Shown here one piece after another: positions 5,307 to 7,622 of a stretch of 7,622 nucleotides of DNA. This stretch comes from Gammaproteobacteria bacterium (GTDB lineage Bacteria; Pseudomonadota; Gammaproteobacteria; SG8-11): contig JACQEQ010000189.1 in NCBI GenBank assembly GCA_016200445.1, positions 1 to 7,622 on the forward strand, written 5' to 3'. The position numbers and the translations under genes were made by a program. A model generated the notes under the pieces. The model did no database searches and was not told the DNA's origin. It was given only the letters and a program-made list of their open reading frames with translations. Each line of letters begins with the position of its first letter. Positions within the stretch are counted from its first letter, which is position 1.

Positions 5307-5548
5307 GGTTTGTTACGACGAGCTCACGATAAAACCGGATCAATCCCGGTTTTTGATATTTTGTGCTTATAAATGGCGAGGCAAGCGAGCAGAGCACTTG
5401 GGCTAGAGATGCTGAACCAGTAACGATTCCTCATAGGGTTGCTGGCATGACAAAATTTTAGTGTGTAATTTCCAGTATTTGATCCGGCGAGGTTTCCGCC
5501 AAAATAAACCGGAGCTAGTAGCTTTGGGAGCGGAATCCGCCATGCAAG
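5307..5548. other. Intergenic region between the divergent SnoaL-like and methyltransferase sides
   Basis: No convincing gene is seen. Besides the palindrome at 5331-5353 it holds a cluster of short palindromes on the methyltransferase side: AGCTA-G-TAGCT (5513-5523) and GCGGA-A-TCCGC (5530-5540), plus GGTTT/AAACC flanking a 10-nt stretch near 5491-5510. These may be a leader structure or operator for the downstream methyltransferase. TTGCTG (5439-5444) with TGTAAT (5464-5469) is a poor promoter candidate with a 19-bp spacer. No tRNA or terminator was recognised. Confidence 0.4.
5331..5353. promoter_or_regulatory. Palindrome in the leader of the SnoaL-like/araC operon (candidate operator or hairpin)
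   Basis: AAAACCGG (5331-5338) and CCGGTTTT (5346-5353) are perfect 8-bp inverted arms around a 7-nt centre, 34 bp upstream of ATG 5296. A possible -10 box TATAAG (minus strand, 5366-5371) with a poor -35 lies just upstream, so the palindrome would fall near or just after the transcription start. It could bind a dimeric regulator or act as a leader hairpin. Confidence 0.5.
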
Positions 5549-5749
5549 ATGAAACTCTTCAAAACGATAGATACGGACCCGTCCAAATCCAGTGCCGGAG
5601 TGCGTATCGGGCGCGAAGTGATGCTGGCGACGCGTCTGTACCCGGTGGAGTTCATGATTAAACCCGCCGTCGTTATCGTAGGAGGCACCGATGCAATCGA
5701 AGGATCACTGGGAAAACATCTACTCGTCCAAGGCGACGGACGAGGTTAG
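5549..5749 (+). CDS. Possible small protein or gene remnant overlapping the methyltransferase start
   Basis: An open frame of 66 residues (ATG 5549, TAG 5747-5749) overlaps the first 59 bp of the methyltransferase gene. Up to about residue 46 it looks coding: codons favour G/C in third position, and the peptide has a plausible strand-helix pattern (MKLFKTIDTDPSK, AGVRIGREVMLATRLYP, KPAVVIVGG). I do not recognise the family. Its C-terminal 20 residues lie inside the methyltransferase reading region and look incidental, and there is no good Shine-Dalgarno. It may be a small upstream gene, or a remnant whose 3' end was replaced. An alternative overlapping frame, 5461-5661, looks less protein-like. 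Confidence 0.3.
   Translation: MKLFKTIDTDPSKSSAGVRIGREVMLATRLYPVEFMIKPAVVIVGGTDAIEGSLGKHLLVQGDGRG
5680..5685 (+). promoter_or_regulatory. Strong Shine-Dalgarno of the methyltransferase gene
   Basis: A perfect AGGAGG lies 5 nt upstream of ATG 5691 and fixes that start. It is inside the small upstream frame (5549-5749). Confidence 0.8.
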
Positions 5750-6311
5750 TTGGTTCCAGGCGCACGCCGCAGTTTCGTTGCGGCTCATCCGGGAAACGGG
5801 CGAGCCCTTGTCGGCTGCAATTATTGATGTTGGCGGCGGCGCCTCGACGCTTGTTGACGACCTGTTGGCAGAAGGTTATGGCAACCTCACGGTTCTCGAC
5901 ATTTCCGGGTCTGCGCTCGCCGCTGCCCGGCAACGGCTCGGCGCATTGTCGAGCTCTGTCACCTGGATCGAGGCCAATGTCACTGAGGCATCGTTAGCGG
6001 CGCAAACGTACGACATTTGGCATGATCGTGCGGTCTTTCATTTTTTAATCACGCCTGGGGAACGTCGGGCCTATGTCGCTGCGGTGCGCCAGGCAGTAAA
6101 GCCTGGAGGTCATGTCATCGTGGCAACATTCGCAGCAGACGGCCCGGCTAAATGCAGCGGATTGCCAGTGATGCGTTATGGTCCTCATGAGCTCCATGCG
6201 GAGTTTGGAGCACCGTTCGTAATGCTCGAGTATGAGCAGGAGTCGCACCACACTCCGGCAGGATCGGAGCAGAAATTTGTTTATTGTCACTGCCGCAAGG
6301 CGGTTTCGTGA
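5691..6311 (+). CDS. Class I SAM-dependent methyltransferase
   Basis: A 206-residue cytosolic Rossmann-fold methyltransferase of the single-domain small-molecule or protein type. The N-terminal block DHWENIYSSKATDEVSWFQ (5-23) is typical of a widespread family whose substrates are mostly unknown. SAM-binding motif I is AAIIDVGGGAST (42-53), the acidic residue of motif II is D70 in LTVLDIS, motif III-like is WIEANVTEA (92-100), and motif IV is YDIWHDRAVFHFL (107-119). The KPGGHVIVATFAADGP segment (137-152) and CSGLPVMRYGPHEL (155-168), then a C-terminal HTPAGSEQKFVYCHC (187-201), complete the family pattern. Cys155, Cys199 and Cys201 are notable; Cys-rich relatives have been linked to metal or metalloid compounds, but that is inference. 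The start is fixed by the AGGAGG at 5680. A terminator follows 137 bp after the stop, beyond a candidate sRNA. Confidence 0.9.
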   Translation: MQSKDHWENIYSSKATDEVSWFQAHAAVSLRLIRETGEPLSAAIIDVGGGASTLVDDLLAEGYGNLTVLDISGSALAAARQRLGALSSSVTWIEANVTEASLAAQTYDIWHDRAVFHFLITPGERRAYVAAVRQAVKPGGHVIVATFAADGPAKCSGLPVMRYGPHELHAEFGAPFVMLEYEQESHHTPAGSEQKFVYCHCRKAVS

Positions 6312-6355
6312 GTGGAGGATATGCGCGACAGCACAAGATTCGCGCAAGATTCACG

Positions 6356-6384
6356 TTGCGTAGTTGCATTCGGGCGCATAGAAT
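6356..6384 (+). promoter_or_regulatory. Candidate sigma70 promoter for a small RNA
   Basis: TTGCGT (6356-6361) and TAGAAT (6379-6384) are spaced 17 bp. The -10 matches five of six consensus bases; the -35 keeps TTG. Predicted initiation is near 6391, where the first arm of the stem at 6392 begins. Confidence 0.45.
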
Positions 6385-6390
6385 TGTCTT

Positions 6391-6476
6391 CGAACCGGCG
6401 GCTCCTTTCTCGGCCCCCCAGCTAAAAAGTCTGCCGGTTCAAATTTTAAGCCCGCCCCGCGCGGGCTTATTTTTTT
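6391..6476 (+). ncRNA. Candidate small regulatory RNA (about 86 nt)
   Basis: Promoter, stem, single-stranded region and terminator line up as in a typical Hfq-type sRNA. The RNA would begin near 6391 and form an 8-bp stem from GAACCGGC (6392-6399) and GCCGGTTC (6433-6440). The loop between carries CTCCTTTCTC followed by a C-run (6402-6420), complementary to Shine-Dalgarno-like sequences. An A/U stretch AAATTTT (6441-6447) follows, and then the intrinsic terminator ending in seven U. I do not recognise a known sRNA family. Alternatively it is only the 3' untranslated region of the methyltransferase mRNA, or an sRNA processed from it. Confidence 0.45.
6448..6476 (+). terminator. Rho-independent terminator
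   Basis: AAGCCCGC (6448-6455) and GCGGGCTT (6461-6468) form a perfect 8-bp G/C-rich stem with a 5-nt loop, followed by A and seven T (6470-6476). It terminates plus-strand transcription from the methyltransferase gene and from any sRNA started near 6391. On the minus strand the following bases are not T-rich, so it is not a good terminator for the cytochrome operon. Confidence 0.9.
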
Positions 6477-6594
6477 GGTGCGCGTAGCCGGGTACTGACG
6501 CAGTCGAACCACAGGCCGCCTCCTGTTCCACTAAAGCTGTGTCCGGAAACATTTCGACAAACCATCGCATGCACGTTGGCTACGCGCGCGCACC
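6477..6594. repeat. 118-bp element bounded by inverted repeats
   Basis: The left end GGTGCGCGTAGCC (6477-6489) is the reverse complement of the right end at 6578-6594 apart from an extra CGCG in the right copy. Nested inside are GTCGAA (6503-6508) with TTCGAC (6553-6558), and ACAGG (6511-6515) with CCTGT (6522-6526), so a branched fold is possible. It has no coding capacity. It could be a MITE-like remnant, a structured RNA, or an mRNA 3'-end structure of the minus-strand cytochrome operon. No flanking target-site duplication is evident. Confidence 0.4.
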
Positions 6595-6598
6595 ACAT

Positions 6599-6613
6599 CA
6601 TCCGCGCCGGATG
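6599..6613. repeat. Perfect hairpin downstream of the diheme cytochrome gene
   Basis: CATCCG (6599-6604) and CGGATG (6608-6613) are perfect arms around CGC, 18 bp past the stop of the diheme cytochrome gene on the minus strand. No U-run follows in that direction. It may protect the 3' end of that mRNA. It shares the 10-mer CGCCGGATGC with the hairpin at 182-210. Confidence 0.5.
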
Positions 6614-6631
6614 CACCTGCCCACATCGCCG

Positions 6632-7159
6632 TCAGTCTTTTTCCCAGTTTTTAGTGCCCGGGATTTTCACTTCGTCTTCGTCGTAGTTACCGGCGGCTGC
6701 ACCGGGGTGGCAGGCGCCGCAATTGCTTAAACTCTTGAGCTTGGGATTGTTGACGAAAATTTTCTTCGGTACTTCGTGGTGTGTCTTGATGATGTAGGGC
6801 GTTTCTGTCAACCGGAGCGGCGGTTCTTTGCCAGAGGGCAAGGAGGCCATGACACGCGCGCCACGTTTGTTTTTAGTGTGGTCGGCGGCATTATTTACGA
6901 GATATTGCGTCAGGGCAGCTTGATCTTCGGCGCCCAGTTCTGCGTTCTCGCCGAAATGTTTGTTGAGTCCGCTCATGATTTTTTCCCACGATGCGGCCGG
7001 CAGAAAATACGCCTGATACGGCGTGTGGCAAGAGCCGCATTCTTTTTTATGTAGAGCTTCGGCACCGCTGGCGGGCGCAGTCGCACTCTGCGCCTCGCCG
7101 GTACCGGCTGCTAACGCGATTCCAAAACAAATGTTCAGTAGACGACGTGGTAACGCCAT
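6632..7159 (-). CDS. Periplasmic diheme cytochrome c (DHC type)
   Basis: This 175-residue exported electron carrier has two c-type heme-binding motifs: C41-G-S-C44-H45 and C147-G-A-C150-H151. Residues 1 to about 24 form a signal peptide (MALPRRLL, then a hydrophobic core, then GEAQS). Conserved-looking blocks are TPYQAYFLPAASWEKIMSGL (46-65), H68 in NKHFGENAEL, and ETPYIIKTHHEVP (119-131), whose histidines (H68, H127/H128) are candidate distal ligands for bis-His hemes. Length, motif spacing and the neighbouring SHP-like gene match the diheme cytochrome (DHC) that serves as redox partner of SHP in Rhodobacter and Shewanella; that partnership is inference here. AGAGGA (7168-7173), 8 nt before ATG 7159, supports the start. 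It lies 46 bp after the SHP-like gene in the same operon. Confidence 0.9.
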   Translation of the reverse strand: MALPRRLLNICFGIALAAGTGEAQSATAPASGAEALHKKECGSCHTPYQAYFLPAASWEKIMSGLNKHFGENAELGAEDQAALTQYLVNNAADHTKNKRGARVMASLPSGKEPPLRLTETPYIIKTHHEVPKKIFVNNPKLKSLSNCGACHPGAAAGNYDEDEVKIPGTKNWEKD

Positions 7160-7181
7160 GGCGCAATCCTCTTGATGTTAT

Positions 7182-7195
7182 GCCGCAGTTGCGGC
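7182..7195. repeat. Small intercistronic hairpin in the cytochrome operon
   Basis: GCCGC (7182-7186) and GCGGC (7191-7195) are perfect 5-bp arms around AGTT, in the 46-bp gap between the SHP-like and diheme cytochrome genes, 8 bp before the Shine-Dalgarno of the latter. It may tune the relative output of the two genes or simply stabilise the mRNA. Confidence 0.4.
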
Positions 7196-7205
7196 GGAAA
7201 AATGC

Positions 7206-7607
7206 TTATTGGCTGCGAATAAATTGCAAGAACCCGCCTTTCTCCTGCGGCGTGCATTCGCGGCCCAAAACCCAGGTGCAGTTGCGCTTGAACCATTTTT
7301 CGATGTTTTTAGCATCGGTGAGCCGCTCTTTGTTAATCGACGGCGCGAGCGGATCGATTGCCTTGCCGGTGCTCGCATGTTTACCCTTGGCTTTTAAATC
7401 AGTCGTGTGGCAGGTGCTGCAACTGCGTTCGGCTCCCGGTTCGTCTTTGGGCGCGGGAAATTTCTTGGTCCAGTTGGTTTCCGCCCACTTGGCATCGTAA
7501 AGTGGAGACCCGGCGCCTTGATAGGCTGCCAGTAAATCGTCCACGACCGATGCGGCGCGAACATTCAGAAAAAAGAGCAGGCCGATAACTACGAGCATGG
7601 GTCGCAC
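7206..7607 (-). CDS. SHP-like monoheme cytochrome c (DUF1924 type)
   Basis: A 133-residue exported protein with a signal peptide (1-18: MRPMLVVIGLLFFLNVRA) and one heme motif C63-S-T-C66-H67. The sequence resembles sphaeroides heme protein (SHP), a high-spin class I cytochrome c that binds O2 or NO and uses an Asn as sixth heme ligand. The matching residue is likely N109 in WFKRNCTWVLGREC, 42 residues after H67; C110 and C118 flank this loop and may form a disulfide. Other family blocks are YQGAGSPLYDAKWAETNW (29-46), KKFPAPKDEPGAERSC (48-63), and INKERLTDAKNIEKWFKRN (91-109). The start is GTG (7605-7607): GAGGA (7616-7620) is 8 nt away, whereas ATG 7598 would be 17 nt away. It is the upstream partner of the diheme cytochrome gene; promoter and anything upstream lie outside the window. 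Confidence 0.88.
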   Translation of the reverse strand: MRPMLVVIGLLFFLNVRAASVVDDLLAAYQGAGSPLYDAKWAETNWTKKFPAPKDEPGAERSCSTCHTTDLKAKGKHASTGKAIDPLAPSINKERLTDAKNIEKWFKRNCTWVLGRECTPQEKGGFLQFIRSQ

Positions 7608-7615
7608 GAAATTTA

Positions 7616-7620
7616 TCCTC
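7616..7620 (-). promoter_or_regulatory. Shine-Dalgarno deciding the GTG start of the SHP-like gene
   Basis: GAGGA on the minus strand, 8 nt before GTG 7607. The in-frame ATG at 7598 is too far away to be served by it. Confidence 0.65.
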
Positions 7621-7622
7621 AG

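Larger units (their letters stand above)
6312..6631. other. Convergent intergenic region, hairpin-dense, no protein gene
   Basis: Between the methyltransferase and the diheme cytochrome gene, 320 bp hold no believable protein gene. A 34-codon frame from ATG 6321 with GGAGG too close to the ATG is not convincing. In order it contains a promoter-like pair (6356-6384), a stem with a C/U-rich loop (6392-6440), a Rho-independent terminator (6448-6476), a 118-bp element with inverted ends (6477-6594), and a small perfect hairpin (6599-6613). Confidence 0.7.

Noticed and set aside
6321..6425. 34-codon frame after GGAGG downstream of the methyltransferase gene
   Set aside because: The Shine-Dalgarno is too close to the ATG, the peptide is Arg/Ser-rich with no pattern, and it overlaps the candidate sRNA promoter and stem.
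6385..6445. tRNA-like T-loop sequences (TTCGAAC near 6389 and GGTTCAAAT near 6436)
   Set aside because: Flanking bases do not form a 5-bp T-stem on either strand, and no anticodon or acceptor arm can be built; the two copies instead pair with each other as the sRNA stem.
6501..6512. Possible minus-strand tRNA T-arm around GGTTCGACT
   Set aside because: The five bases on either side are not complementary and no other tRNA arm is present.

Overview
The window looks like chromosomal DNA of a Gram-negative proteobacterium, most likely gamma- or betaproteobacterial. DusA, cytoplasmic AmpD and a paired SHP-type/diheme cytochrome c set all fit that, and base composition is close to balanced. No rRNA, tRNA, CRISPR array, transposase or prophage gene is visible. 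The genus cannot be fixed from the sequence.

Left part (1-1353): two minus-strand genes, a thioredoxin/AhpC-like redoxin (238-828) followed by the 5' end of dusA (1-168, cut by the window edge), with a strong hairpin between them. Diverging from them is a small exported protein of unknown function (962-1353). It is split into two frames exactly at an in-phase T7 heptamer, so it is either a -1 frameshift gene or a one-base deletion.

Middle (1354-3605): a lone HTH-Fic protein gene (1573-2976) is preceded by an array of TGGCGC/GCGCCA half-sites, including two identical 24-bp palindromic repeats overlapping its likely promoter. Its Fic signature is degenerate (catalytic His replaced by Gln). It converges on ampD (3015-3605, minus), a peptidoglycan-recycling amidase with all expected metal and catalytic residues.

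Accessory block (3725-5296, minus): a SnoaL-like protein and an AraC-family regulator with a C-terminal GyrI-like effector domain form a tight operon, with the stop codon of the first inside the Shine-Dalgarno of the second. A 96-residue pentapeptide-repeat protein lies 38 bp further on and may be co-transcribed. A palindrome lies in the leader of this operon.

Right part (5297-7622): a plus-strand SAM-dependent methyltransferase (5691-6311), then a hairpin-dense gap containing a well-formed candidate small RNA (about 6391-6476) with its own promoter, 5' stem, C/U-rich loop and Rho-independent terminator, followed by a 118-bp element bounded by inverted repeats. Converging from the right edge is a two-gene cytochrome operon: an SHP-like monoheme, DUF1924-type cytochrome (7206-7607) and a diheme cytochrome c (6632-7159), probably a periplasmic electron-transfer pair.

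The points most worth a second look are the candidate sRNA, the Fic operator array with its degenerate active site, and the T7 frameshift gene.
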